Source of the DNA: Acanthaster planci
Taxonomy: Eukaryota; Echinodermata; Asteroidea; Valvatida; Acanthasteridae
Assembly: GCF_001949145.1 (NCBI RefSeq)
Contig: NW_019091418.1
Location: 128,282-192,281, forward strand
Length of the DNA stretch: 64,000 nt
Direction of reading: 5' to 3'
Shown here: positions 50,213 to 62,600 of the stretch, piece after piece
Layout: every line of letters begins with the position of its first letter
How positions within the stretch are numbered: position 1 is the first letter of the stretch
Translations under genes and position numbers: made by a program
Notes under the pieces: generated by a model
The model's database searches: none
The model's input: only the letters and a program-made list of their open reading frames with translations
Told to the model about the DNA's origin: nothing

Positions 50213-50747
50213 GAAGCGCTGTCCGTAGTCTCGGAAGACCAGTCCATGTTCGAAGGCACTTACCAGCACCACCACCAGGAGGTACCCAAGACATCGGCCG
50301 TCTCCTCCGCCGTTAGTCCCCATCACCACACCACGGCGCTCCAGAGCGCCGTCCCGAAACCCAAGTTATCCCCGCAGTCCTCGCCGGTGGTCGACCACAG
50401 CAATACCTTGCCCAGCCCCCAACAGCAGCAACAGCAGCAGCAGCCGCAGCCGCAGCCGCAACAGCAACAGTGGGTTCAGTGCAGGCAACAGGAGATCAGG
50501 ATGAAGCAGGAGCCGGACCACGGAAGCCACGGCCACGAGGCCGGCAGCATCGGCGGCCGGGTGGTGGAAGCCGAGTCCCCGCTGGACTGCAGCGTGACCA
50601 AGAGGCAGCCCCACGGGACGATGACCGAGGCCACCCAGGCAGCACCGCCATACCCATGCCCGCCATACCCCGGATCGGAATCGGACCGTGCCCGGTCACC
50701 TCCGCCTAACGTCACAACCAACGAGAAGCGGGTTATCGTGCCTGCTG
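50213..50747 (+). CDS. erg: ERG/FLI1-like transcription factor, N-terminal exon
   Basis: The exon is bounded by acceptor TTGTCGTTCCAG and donor GTAAGT (50748). It encodes 178 residues plus one base (phase 0 in, phase 1 out). It opens with EALSVVSEDQSMFEGTY, the conserved N-terminal signature of vertebrate ERG and FLI1. A His-rich and Ser/Pro-rich linker follows, then a Gln/Pro tract at residues 70-86. Next come W87, a MKQE motif (residues 97-100) fitting the SUMO consensus, SPLDCSV at 122-128 (FLI1 has SPVDCSV), and NVTTNEKRVIVPA at 166-178, nearly identical to the segment just before the PNT domain in vertebrates. ERG proteins are nuclear ETS activators of endothelial, haematopoietic and mesodermal programmes. 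As I recall, vertebrates split this region into two exons near the SPVDCSV segment, but here it is one. An ATG at 50186 lies in the intron and is not needed as a start. Confidence 0.96.
50420..50470 (+). repeat. CAG/CAA (polyGln/Pro) tract in the ERG-like exon
   Basis: Seventeen codons mix CAG and CAA with three CCG, encoding eight Gln, then three Pro-Gln pairs, then three further Gln. Mixed codons suggest selection for the Gln tract or interruption of a former pure repeat. Vertebrate ERG/FLI1 have only a short PQQ at the matching place, just before the conserved Trp. Confidence 0.95.
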
Positions 50748-52429
50748 GTAAGTGCAGCTTTTCCTTGTTTTTTATTTATTTGTATCAAGGGCACGATGAC
50801 GTGGACTCCCCAGTTGACCCACGTTGGCTCACACCACAGTGTAGTTAAGTTTAGAAAGGATACGAAAAAGGAACCAAAACACCCCCCCTCCCCCAGTAAA
50901 AGGGAAAACGAGACAAAAGACCCCCAAGAGAAACCTATACACAGGAACCTTTTGTGCTTGTGAGTATATTAATTTTTTTTCTTACTTGTGAGCATTTAAT
51001 TTTTATTTGTATTTTAGTTTCAATGCGTATTTCTCTGAAAAAAAGTGATCCATTTTTTTAATAATTAGTTATGTACACGTTGCTTTAGAGGAATTTCGGT
51101 CAGTGATATTTGACAGTCAGCGTTCAATTTGTACATGGATGTGCGCGGAAACGCGCCCGCCTTGGAAATCTCTCAACATTCTTGCGTACGTGAAATCGCC
51201 ATAGAAATACCCAGATTTGAAAATCACGCGCCTCCACGGACATGGTACCCTTCTTGAAATGCCTTTGCCCTTCATGTCCCGTCACGTGAAAAATCTACCC
51301 AGCCACCAATACGCTTGCATGCTTTATCACTCTCCAAGTGAAAGCCAGTCGATATTGCCCAAAGTCGATTGGGCTCTCCACATCCTTGGCAAAATCCTTG
51401 TCAAACGTTTGTGTCATTGCCAGCATGAACAAACCAGCACTTCATTCCGGGCCCGCTTGAAAGATTCCTCAAGACTTTTTCAGGAGTTTTTTTTTCACAT
51501 TTTATAAAGCAATGACGCACCAGAGAATTTTTTACTCCAGTCCTTTGTCGATTTTTTTTCCTATTTTAATAATTTAATAATATTTTACGTCTCCCCAGTT
51601 AAAAAAGTGTTTAACCACTTTTTGTGTCCACCTTTTTACACGTTTAACCCACGAAAAGCTTATTGAAATGCGTTCAGGAATATGTTCAAATACTAAACGC
51701 TTTTTCATGGTACACGTTTAGCTCAGTGAAATACGCTTAGCACTTAAACACATCTCCTTAAGCATTTCAATGTAAATGTCTGAACACGTCGTGCGTGAAA
51801 TGTTAAAATTTGTTCCTAAAAAGGGTTTGGAAAATAATGTGCTTAAACCCTAAGCGCCTTCTTTCTAGCGTAAAAAAATCAGGAAGGACAAAACCCCTTC
51901 CGTAAACACTTGCATTTTCATAAGACGTTTTGTTATATCGTATTTTCATTGCCAGTCAAGGGGTCACGTTTTGGTGCCATGTCATGTGCTATTGGATGTC
52001 CTGGCATAATGCCTACTACTCTTGCAACAAGTTGAGGGATAAGGACATCACACACGACAAATGACCGCGTTTGCACCCTTGGGCAAATTCCTTGCGAATT
52101 GAGAAGTAATGTTAGTCATGGTTTGGATGCGTCGTAAAGTTTTAGCCCTGCGAGAATACAGACCCCGGTGTACAGGCTCAATCCATGCACATTTCTCGAC
52201 CAGCGTGCTCACTGTTCCTACCAGATAAATTTAGGAATACAGGGCCATCAAGTCTTCGCGGTCCATCTGTGCATTACAAACATTTTTTTTACCCACGAAG
52301 GATGCAGAGTACTTAACATTAAGCTAAGAAAAAAATGGGCTCGACAAATATGGTGTACGATTTAGAAGTCTAACAGAGAAACAAGTTAACACGAGTAACT
52401 GGGGAAAACGCACAGAAAAACGATGAACC

Positions 52430-52431
52430 AA

Positions 52432-52463
<32 letters not shown>

Positions 52464-52465
52464 CA
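52430..52465 (+). repeat. (AAAAC)n microsatellite
   Basis: About six tandem AAAAC units after an A-rich lead-in. Confidence 0.95.
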
Positions 52466-53096
52466 AGAAAGCAAAAAGCATCATAATGTAAAGTGGTGAA
52501 GGGAACTGCTGGCGTTACTAAGCAGTGCGTAACTGAAGCATCGTCATTTTACGACAAGTGTACCCAAAGGTGAATGTGGGCACTGTAACCTTTGACTCCG
52601 TGTGTCGCCTCTTTTGAATTTCAGTCCATTTCCAGGTCAGTTTACTCAATAATGCAGCATAAACGTGTATGATACATTTTGAAGGTTAAAAAGATGCCAA
52701 AAAAACAGCTTTCTAAAAAGCTGTACACGGCCCGTTCAGTGCAAAAAATCCCCGTGTCCACCTTATCCGTATTGCTTGAGGTTTGCAAGCTTTCCATGAG
52801 ACGCTTTCGCCTTTCCACAACTCGCGAAATTTTCATCTCATATCGGACATCATGGAAAACACACCGCCAAGAATCTCATTATGGGCACAGGCGCACGGCC
52901 GCAGAAGACGCTTTGTATAACACGCCGTCCATCACCTGTCCTCCGCGCCGCACGGGCAGGAAAAAAATGCCCGGGTAGCCAGCGCACCGTCGCCAGTCCT
53001 GGCCACCGATCAATGAAGCCCTCGTCCCGGTACCGAAGTTAATCACTGGGACCACCTGCCCTTCGCACTTCGGCATCGCGCCGAGGGTCGTGTTTG

Positions 53097-53114
53097 CCTC
53101 TCTCTCTCTCTCTC
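53097..53114 (+). repeat. (TC)n microsatellite
   Basis: Nine uninterrupted TC units. Confidence 0.95.
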
Positions 53115-56100
53115 GTCGATGGATTCGGCAGTTCATAACTCTGTGGATTTTTCCCAGCGCTCGCTAAATATACATTGCGATAGAATCGTGGTGTGGGGGG
53201 GGCGGGAAGAGAAAAACAAACTAACATTTAAAAGGATTGCTTATGGTTCAGTCAAGCCAAAACAGTGATTAGCCCTTGAAATGCAATATCATCCCTCAAA
53301 CCAGCGACGCGGCTAGTCACTGCCATCTTACGATATATATATATTTTTTTATAGAAATCACATCCGTACGTTTTAACCTTGAATGACACCTGTGAATCTA
53401 ATTAGACACAGCGCATCTAAGTTTTTGTTGTATTTATTCTTAATGGTCATCCTTACAAGCTTCATGGTCTATCTGCCATCTTCATTTTCAGATGATGGCG
53501 TTGCTCCTTGCTTTTACCTCATATCCCGTCGGCCTCAAAACAGTCGTACATGTACACAACTAATTTCCTGTTACTTTAAAACCTTCAAAGCATTACTCCC
53601 ATCTATCCTGCAACGTTTTGTGTTTGTGTTATCTGTAAGCCTGTCGACATTCCGAATTATTCAATTTGAGACGAAACATTACAGGCTTGAAACAATAAGA
53701 CAAAAGCCAAAAGGTGGTATTTTCAATGAAACAAACTTTGGGTTTTAATCAATTTGAAAAACCGCCCAAGTCATTCTATTCATTGCGTTATTACATGCAA
53801 GGAAATTGAATTCATTTGTCTCCAAACAAAATGAACCTACAGAAGTGAAAATAAACATGTATCCAGGCGAGTTCCAAGCGACTAAAAATATTTGTTTAAA
53901 TATGCAGTAATTACTACCTTTATTTTTGTTTACAGTTGAATTTGTTTACCTGTCAGGACTCAATTAAACATTAAATTTCTACCGAAAAGGAAGCTATAGT
54001 CCTTGTGATTTTCAACTTTGTTCTGCGTTTGCAATGCTGAAAAATGACTGAGTCTCTGATTTGGGCTCATTAATGTTTTCACGGTGACACTCAGATAGCA
54101 TGAGCCATGATCCTGAAACTTACTAATAATAGTCTGAGAAAATTCGCCACTCATTACTTTTAGAAATGTTGCAAATGATTTGTATGTAAAATATCAAAAC
54201 CGATTATCACCCCTTCCTTCTAAATCTACTTCCAACACTTGTCTGCTGTTGCTGGATTTTTTGTTATTTTGTCTTTTTCTAGAGAAGAAAACTTTTAAGG
54301 AGACATGAAGACACGCCAGGTTCACTTGTGAACCGGACATACACGTAATCTGCATTCAAAATATAAATATATATTGACTGATGTATAAACTAATAAGGCG
54401 TCTACTGAAATAACTATTAATTGAATTGATAAAGTTTAAGTTGACCCCATTTTTTTTCCAATAGCAAAACACCCCCCCCAAAAAATATCAGCGTAGAATA
54501 TGAGACAATGGAGATGTGAACGTGTTTCTGTTCGTATGCCTTTAAAATCGCTTTTCGTTTTTATAATCAAATTTCCACCATTTTATTTGAGCCCCTTTAC
54601 AAAAACAGAATGCCAGATCAATTTATGAATACTTTCCCGTGGTGTTTGCGCAGCCTTCCATGCTATTTCCTGTGTTTCTGTGGAAAAAGTCATTTTGTCA
54701 TGAAACGATTTTGTTTTTCTACTTCTAGTGAACTTCTTGGTAATTATTATGCTGCATGTCGCACAGGCCCCGATCCTCTACTCAATCTTAGCAATAGCCT
54801 GGGCCAAGTCATCTCCATGCGTCAGCTTTTACTACCAAATCCCCGAGAAAATCCATCCGAAAAATCCCCCTCCCCCGCTAAAAAAAAGCTAACGTTCAGC
54901 AGAACACGAGGCCCCATGCATCCCGATGGTGCGTTGTTGGCAAACAGCGTCCATCGAGCTTCGGCCAAGCAAGCAAGCGTCAGAAGACAGCCGGAAACGC
55001 CGGGCGAATGCGATAGGCATCGTGGGGAAGGCTAACCCCTGTCCGGAACGGAAAGCTGTTGATTCGATTGAAGAAATATCGGACTTCCTCCCCCATAATG
55101 GAGCGAGGGGGGGGGGGAACTAGGCTACTGTTAAGCGCTTCATCCTCGGGCGCTCACGACCCAGCTGCACACACGTAGGCCTATACTCTTTGCCAAAACT
55201 GGTCTTCAGACCCGTGACATTGCTAGTTCCCTCACCTACGGGGAAGTTGTACATTTCGACCATCTTTTCTTTTGTTGGGAAAAGTGGTGACTTGCAATTT
55301 CTTTAACTGACCAATTTAACCGCGGTTTGGTCAATAAACACGTGAACAAAGTACCTTCTAAGCTTTAATTCCACTTTCTAAACCGTAGTTTCGTACAACC
55401 AATGGTAACGCCCTATTTTGTGTTATAGCAGGATGCAAGTACCACCTTCCAATACAAACTGAAGACATGCAATTACGCACGTAATGGTTTTGGGGCATGC
55501 ACAGGGCTGGAATCAGCGCGTCGTGGTCCCTTGACACCATTGCTCCGTAATACAAACACCCGTTTCTAGCGCTAGAGCATGGCATATCGTGTTGAGGTTC
55601 ATCTGGAAAAAGTTATAGACTATCAGTAAAAAAATGGGGTTTTTTTTAGCGTTCCAACATCGACATTTTAGATACAGAGACACTTAGTCGCGTATGTGCG
55701 TAAATGTTCGTGCGTTTTACACCTACGGTTATTTCTTAGGTCCCACATGTTTCGTTTAGGCCCCCTAAATGATTCACCTAGGCACCAGCACAAAGGGCTA
55801 ACTTGTTGGATTATCTGGCCATGGGTTTGGCCACAGAAATTGAATGCATTTCACTACTCTACGTTTGTCGATATTTGATAGCTCTTTCCAAAATTAAAAT
55901 AAATTGATAAATAAGAAGCCGCGCCTTCCATCTTTTATCACAGGTCCAGTAGCCTTACTGTTAAAAGCGAATGACAAAAGGAAGTTAATGTATGTTGACT
56001 ATCAATTTATCTCATTTTCTGTCTTTATATTCACGAGGGCCGAAACTGGAACATCGCCAGAATGGAGTGTAATATTTTCAGTTTTCGTCTACCTCGTAAA

Positions 56101-59100
56101 ACAAACTGAGCTTGACAGCATGTAGACCAAGATATGAAGCAATCAAAACCGCGCGAGGGAAAATTTTTAAACGAAGAACATACCGACTGTTGAGCATGTT
56201 CCTGGAAGAAAAAAAAATGTAATTAAAAAAAAAATCTCGCATGAGCGGAAAACTCTCTCCTGACTTTCGTTCAAACACCCACTTTCGATTACCCTGCCTG
56301 ATCTTTACATGTCTAGCAACCCGCCAGGAAACGAACAATCAAAGTCCCAAATACCACGATTTATAGCCCCGGATTTTTTAACCCCTGCCGATTAGGGGAT
56401 CAAAAAACAAGGTAGTAATCTGGAGGTTTAACGAGAGAGATTAACCCGGTAGAGTGGGTCGGGCCAAGTTACGTTGCAGAATTTTCTCCTGCGCATCCAT
56501 CAGTCACCGGGCCGGCAGCTGTGTACACCCATTTAGATAAGAGCTTAGCGGCTGACATTCCCAATACACCAAGCGACTGTGGTGAAGTCTTTGGCTGACT
56601 GTCGGTGGGCGGGGTGGGTCCCACAGTGAACAGACAGTTGCAAGAAGGGGAAAACACCATCGCCAAGGCCTATCATACGGAATGAACATGTAAGCAGTAT
56701 ACCAAGCGAACTTGGAAAGCAAAAGGAAATCTAGTTACTGCTCTGACAGTTATTATTTCGAGGAGAAACTTTGGGGCAAGCTTGAGGGATGCCATTTTGT
56801 CAGTCACTGTAGAGGATTTTGCCTGGCACTCGGGTTAGATTGTTTGTACTGGTTACCTGGGAAATCAGACCAGTGGTTGGAAAATGTAGACCTCTTGAAC
56901 TTGCCCACCGTGTCTCCGAAAGGTTGAGGAGAGAGTCCATTTCAATCAGGGTTTCACGTCATGAGACCTTATTAATTTCTACCTTGTATTGTTGCTTTTA
57001 GTTAACCAGGTTGAATCAAGGTAGGGAAAAAATACTCAAATGAGCACATCGTCGAAATATAGCTCAACACCTTTATCATCCGTAACAATCAGTTTCCTAA
57101 TCTTCAGCTGTTAAAATTCACCACATCATATGTTTCTTTTTAGCTCTGTTGTTTTGATAGTGTTAAAATTGCAATTGGTTAGGAAACCCTTCATTTTACT
57201 TCATTGCCCAAAATAACTGCAAAATTCAGCACGTCATGTAATTCACGTCTTACAATCGTCGTAGCACGAAATCTTCAACTATCGCAGACTCGATATAAGC
57301 TTTAATTTAAATCGTGGACCTCTTCCTTGCAAATGGGGATAGGCGAGCATGCAGCCCCTCCCTGTTCGCGTTTTAAAGTAATTGTAACGTTGCATGAAAA
57401 ACAAACGCATGTTGCTTGTGATATCTGTATGCGACTTTTGACTTAAATCTCAAAAGTAACAGCTTATCATTATCCCATTGAAGTCATACCAGGGGATATC
57501 AGATAATATGCATACTGGCGTGGCGGTCTCAGCTGTCTCCCGGTCTCAGTGGCCCCCCCTGAATAGCCGGACTTTAAACGGACGACTTTTCCCCCTGTTG
57601 TGCACAGAGATGGTATGACGTATTGTACCTTTTTTTGTAAGGGCATGTATGGACAAAAATCTCTTCATGTCGTCCTTGTTTGTGTGACTTCTGACATTTT
57701 GCCATGCAGGTTCCTTCTCTTTATAAAAACTGGCAATTGGATTTTGGGCCAACTTAAATTTCAAAGGTCCAATGTTGTGCCCAGCCCGGGCATGATTTTT
57801 GTCCAAGTATTTGCCGCGGGGGGGGGGTGGGGTGAGACAATAGCTGCCATTTGCAAAACAACTGCACTTCCAAACATTCTTCCCGAACACCACCTCAAAG
57901 TAGCGATTAACAACACAAAGATTTGTCATGCTTTGTTGTACTTCAGTTGCTGCCTTGATTGCTTCCCGTTCTTCCGCTATATTTGTGACATGTAGGAGGC
58001 TTGCAGGAACTAAATGTACACGTAGAAAACACTAACTTTTCCAGCCTCAGCCCTGTACGTCCCGCAGGGGTCATGACCTCAGTGACATCACAGACAGATG
58101 GCCTTCACATCAGCTACGGTCCGGGTGCCTGGTTGTACTTTGTTTTCCTTCCCTAAACAGGAAGGATGGGCATCCGTGATCTGATCCCAACACAAAGGGA
58201 AAAAGAGAAGGGTTTTTTTTTTATTGTTATCTCGCGTAAAAACACAGACTTTCTATATCGCGGGCAAACACACAAAATGTTAAAAGAGGTCAAACCGCAA
58301 GAAGACCTTACTTGCTCAACATGCAATAGACAAAATATACGACTTTAGTTTCCGGGTTGAAAAGTCGACTTTGCATGGCCGAAACTAGCTATACTGTTGT
58401 CTTCGGATAGTAGTTTACGGCTTTACATTTTTTTAGGCGTTAACGACACTCAGTTTGCTGTCAGTTAGCAGGGTTTTTTTATAGACTATCGAGTTCAACT
58501 GGTGGATAAATTTAATACAAACAGAATTGGAAAATTGGTATTCAACTCCACGAATATCAGAAACTTAAATCAACAACAAAGGTTGGATTCAAATCGTACC
58601 TTCCCCTTACGATGGACTATGGGATTCTTATGAAGTTCGTTACTTCCCTTCGGTTGGGTCTTCTTGTTTGGCAAAAAACTTATTTGCGGAAAGGCAAACT
58701 ATGCTCAACCGCCAAGTGCTCTCGTTGTTTGGAAAGTGCTGTTCTTAATTGAGTGGTCGTAGGCTACTAGGGATGAGCACGGGGGAAACCGAAACTTGAA
58801 GATGAAAGTTAAAGGCGTATTACTGGATTGAGTTTATTTTTCGTTAGATAACTTTGCCGTCGATAACACGTTCATATACAGACTCTCCCAAAATAAACTG
58901 GGCAGGCGCATTGCAAGACATAACGTTTTTATCTCCGCATGGGCGAGTGAAAACCTGCGCTGGGTACCAACGAAATCATTGAAAAAAGTTGCAGACATAA
59001 GTGGAATTGTCATACCCCCCCTTCCTTTCCGATTCAGGAATCAGTATTTGTGTCAAATATCCCAAGACGAAACTTGTCCAAGAATGGATGCGCTCAGGCG

Positions 59101-59439
59101 ACTGGCCCAGGCCAACTTGCTTTCAAGTTGTATGATTTCTGGATGGAATGGGTGGTTTTCGTCCCTTGTCCTGCAGTTACATATTGGAAATCGGACACGC
59201 TGTTGAGCAGTCAGGCAGCGTGGCGTGCCTTCAGGAAACTCCGCGCCGATAATACAATTAAGAGCCAGAGCTAAGGATTCCGATTTCCGACACTGACAAT
59301 TCGCTGATGCTGTAAATGTCATGTGCATGACTGACCGTGTCATGGGCGGGATGACTGCCACTCTTTTGCCTTTAGATCGTGCAAACAGCGTTTGAACCCT
59401 AAACATTAAAATTCACTGATCCCCCCTCGCTCCCTGTAG

Positions 59440-59640
59440 ATCCCAACATGTGGACCATTGATCATGTCCAGCAGTGGGTGCAGTGGGCAGTACGGGAGTA
59501 CTCCCTCCAGGACGTGATGGTTAGCCGGTTCAGCATTGATGGCAAGCAGCTGTGCAAGATGACCCGCGAGGACTTCACGCGGTTGACCAGCTCCTACAAC
59601 GCCGACGTCCTCCTGTCCCACCTCAACTTCCTGAAGCAAG
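59440..59640 (+). CDS. erg: ERG/FLI1-like transcription factor, Pointed (PNT/SAM) domain exon
   Basis: The exon runs from acceptor CTCCCTGTAG to donor GTAGGT (59641) and is 201 nt, phase 1 in and out. Joined to the G ending the previous exon it encodes 67 residues starting DPNMWTIDHVQQWVQWAV and ending SYNADVLLSHLNFLKQ. This is the PNT domain of ERG/FLI1 type: vertebrate ERG has DPTLWSTDHVRQWLEWAV and SYNADILLSHLHYLRE. The core IDGKQLCKMTREDF and the aromatic/Leu positions of the SAM fold are kept. It is one residue shorter than ERG, in the loop before IDGK (RFSIDGK against LFQNIDGK). The PNT domain mediates protein interactions. The ETS domain exons must lie beyond 64000. Confidence 0.97.
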
Positions 59641-62600
59641 GTAGGTCCCCCGGAGTTCCTTGATAGCGCCCTCAGTGTTTCCGTTAATCGACAGCGCCCT
59701 CTATACTCGGGGGAATCGGGGTAAATGTTCACTCGTCCCACCGCGAACGCTCGGAAAACAAACAAATTTTACTGATTAAGCTAGGTGCTCGAAGATTAGC
59801 GTATATTAATTGTCTTAGAAATCAGATCGCCCATATTCCAAATTTGAAGCAAGAGTAATCTAGCTTACGGTGGGCTGCCTTTGTTTGTTTGTGTATTCAG
59901 TGCGACGCTGATAATAAGCTCGACATCATGCTACAAAGTTAATTCAATCTGATTTTTTTTCAAACTGGCACGCACAAACAAAAATGAAACTACAAAATAA
60001 GCCTGCATCATTTGACCCGTGTGAAAAGTTCATGTCTCGTTCAGCACATTTTGTATTGATTAGTCATAGTGAAAAAGGGTGTTTAGTATTACACGAACTG
60101 TGTTTAGTATTCACTTTCTGCTGCACGTACAGTTCCGATTTTATATACTAAACAGAAACATAATTTCGTGAAGCGAAGTTGATAACCTGGAAGTCGAAAT
60201 GACTCGGCTTTTTATTGCAAGGGGGGTGGATTATTTCATTGCTTATTAACACCGTTTTTTAATTAAGCAGACAATGATGAGATCAAAAGGACCCGATTCA
60301 ATATTAAGTTTCTGCCGGAATTGAAGACTGATCTTGAAGACAGATCTGAGTTTCCATGTCTGCGTCCAAAACCTTACAGAAGCCAGGCGTCTGGGCTCCC
60401 CCCCCCCATCTAAAAACAAACCAAGCACTGTGTGATGTTGGTGATTTTGTCTCTTTCCCATAATACGCTACGAAAAATGCTCCCAGTGGTGACCTCTTGG
60501 TGGTTCATTGTTCTAGAACCACTTCCTTTAGACTCTTTTCCAGTCCTTGGTGGTCATAAAAAATCCCTCCTGTGATAAAAATCTTTATTGTTGTGCGTCT
60601 GGAACCCAGCCAAATACATGGTAGCAAATGCGCTAGTAAGCAGGTCACTGAACGTCATGCATCTCCGGCACCAATCTAAATGGACAAGTTTAAGCAAAGT
60701 TCGATTAACGAACTACACTGTCAACCAGTGTGCGATCTTGACCTATGCATGTATAATGTACTGGGCACCAGGCAAAATCGACTAGTGGTTAACGAGTTGT
60801 CGCTGACCGAACTTTGCCATAGAAGCTTACTAATGGCTTAAGGCTGACGACCGTTATTTAGTTATGCAAACGAAGGGGAATTTTACTTGTGTGTGTTTCA
60901 CTGGAGCGTCAGGTCCGGCTGTAAAACTGCGGAGCGCTTTGATCTCCTCATGTTGAACGTGCATCAGTTTCGAGTACAGCGCGTTGGCTGTAAGTGAGCG
61001 AACAGAACAGTTCAAATCATGACACCCAGCAAAGTTCGAATGGACTAGACCATGTGCCCCCGTCGAGGTGACTGTTTTGAGCCGCCCACGTACCGCCCAT
61101 CAGTTTCGCCACCGATGCAACGTGACACGCTACAGATTTATCAAACTCACTCCAGATGCCTGGGGGGATCCGCCCCGAGGCTACAAGACACGAGGAATAA
61201 CATCACGTGAAAATGGGTGTAAGGGGGTGCCTGGACCGTGCCATATCACGCCGTCTGTTTCACTGGACGTACCAGCTGACCGTGACAGACTCACTCACTG
61301 GCCAGGGCGATAATTGAGTTTGTTTCAGGGGCAGAAACATCCCCTCCTCAAGCATTGTTCGCGTACTTTTATGTGTCACTGTGCCCCGACGGGCCCATTT
61401 CAGGCACTGATACGCGTGCATGTCATCACCCGAAATTTTGTCATGCTAAAATACACAGGTCCTATACTTGTACATCCATTTTAACGAACCACTAATCAAC
61501 CAAGATGGACTACAATTTGTGAAACGAGAACAATGAGAGCACAGCAATCACAATCCATAAATTATAGTTTGATTGCAAGTGTGACGTAAAGAACAAAACC
61601 AAACCCTTATACTGTTACTCTCCCCGAGCGTTTGTTCACAAGCGATTATCATCTTTGCTCAACGAATTTTTGTCCATATCCAAAGCAATAATGTTAGCGA
61701 GCTTTTACTAGGGAAAAACATACATGTATTTGCAGTCAAAGAGCTGTTTCTCCACATGCATTGGGTACAAAGGTGAAAGGTAAGCGTCGTTATTCAATTT
61801 GTAAGATTTATAAAGAGAATTTCTCTGAGCGTGCTTAATTTCACGTCTCCTGTTAGGTACCGTAACATATTTTTGACCTATTGCAACATTTCAACACTTA
61901 CTCTACGTTTTCAGTTCTTGGTGCTGTTATCAAGCACAATAATTAGAGATTTTGTTTGTAAGTTGTTTTATTAGCACAATTCGTTTAATAAACAATAAAC
62001 AAATAAGATACAGAAAACATAAAAAATCAAAACATCAACGGAAGCAATATAATTTTTTTTTAAGTACGAAAATAAAACCACTTTGAGTGCCCTCAATTTT
62101 GAAACATAATTTTATTCGCTGGGGGCCTAGATTATGTTTGTCCTTTTTATTTGTGGAAGTTGTTGGCCGGGAGAAGGGAAACTGCTCAATTGGCCAATTA
62201 AGGAACCACTGGAAGAACACGGTGCCCACACCGTACTGTATGCACGAGGCAAACAGTTCTGTCTGTTGCATCAACACCGTTCTTACTTCGGTCATTAGAA
62301 ATAAAGTTACTTGCAAGCTACGCAGGGTTGTGAATCGTGCCAAATAGCTGGATGGTCAAAATAGTTTTTCGCACTGAGCAGTCAGATTGATAGTTGCTAC
62401 TATATTATCCTCAAGTACGTGTAGGTTGCTACTTTTACCCTTTTCACTTTTCCTCTAAAGTCTCCCAAATCTCCCACAATACCTTGCCGCCATGTTTGAT
62501 GTGAAACCAACTGCGAATTTGGCCTTGTGTGATAAGAGCTTTAGTTTCTTGAGAGTATAACTCCTTTTATCGCACGTAGCTGTAAAGACTAATCTGACGC

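Larger units (their letters stand above)
50748..59439 (+). other. Intron 2 of the ERG-like gene (8.7 kb)
   Basis: The donor is GTAAGT and the acceptor CCCTCGCTCCCTGTAG ends at 59439. The introns flanking the PNT exon are both phase 1. I find no additional exon of the family and no transposon with clear ends. It contains simple repeats at 52430-52465 and 53097-53114, a T-rich stretch at 51480-51880 with repeated GTTTAA/CTTAA-like words, and a moderately CpG-rich patch at 52860-53100. Confidence 0.9.

Noticed and set aside
50366-50721. Leu-, Ala- and Gly-rich frames opposite or out of frame with the ERG-like exon
   Set aside because: They are shadows caused by the CAG repeat and high GC of the real exon.
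50186-50848. Single-exon reading of the ERG-like frame starting at the ATG at 50186 and running past 50747
   Set aside because: The nine codons before 50213 form a pyrimidine-rich splice acceptor ending in CAG, and the codons after 50747 follow a consensus donor. Known family sequence matches only between these borders.
59406-59765. 119-codon minus-strand frame
   Set aside because: It is the antisense shadow of the PNT exon.
61029-61060. tRNA-like B-box (AGTTCGAATGGA)
   Set aside because: No matching A-box or cloverleaf could be built around it.
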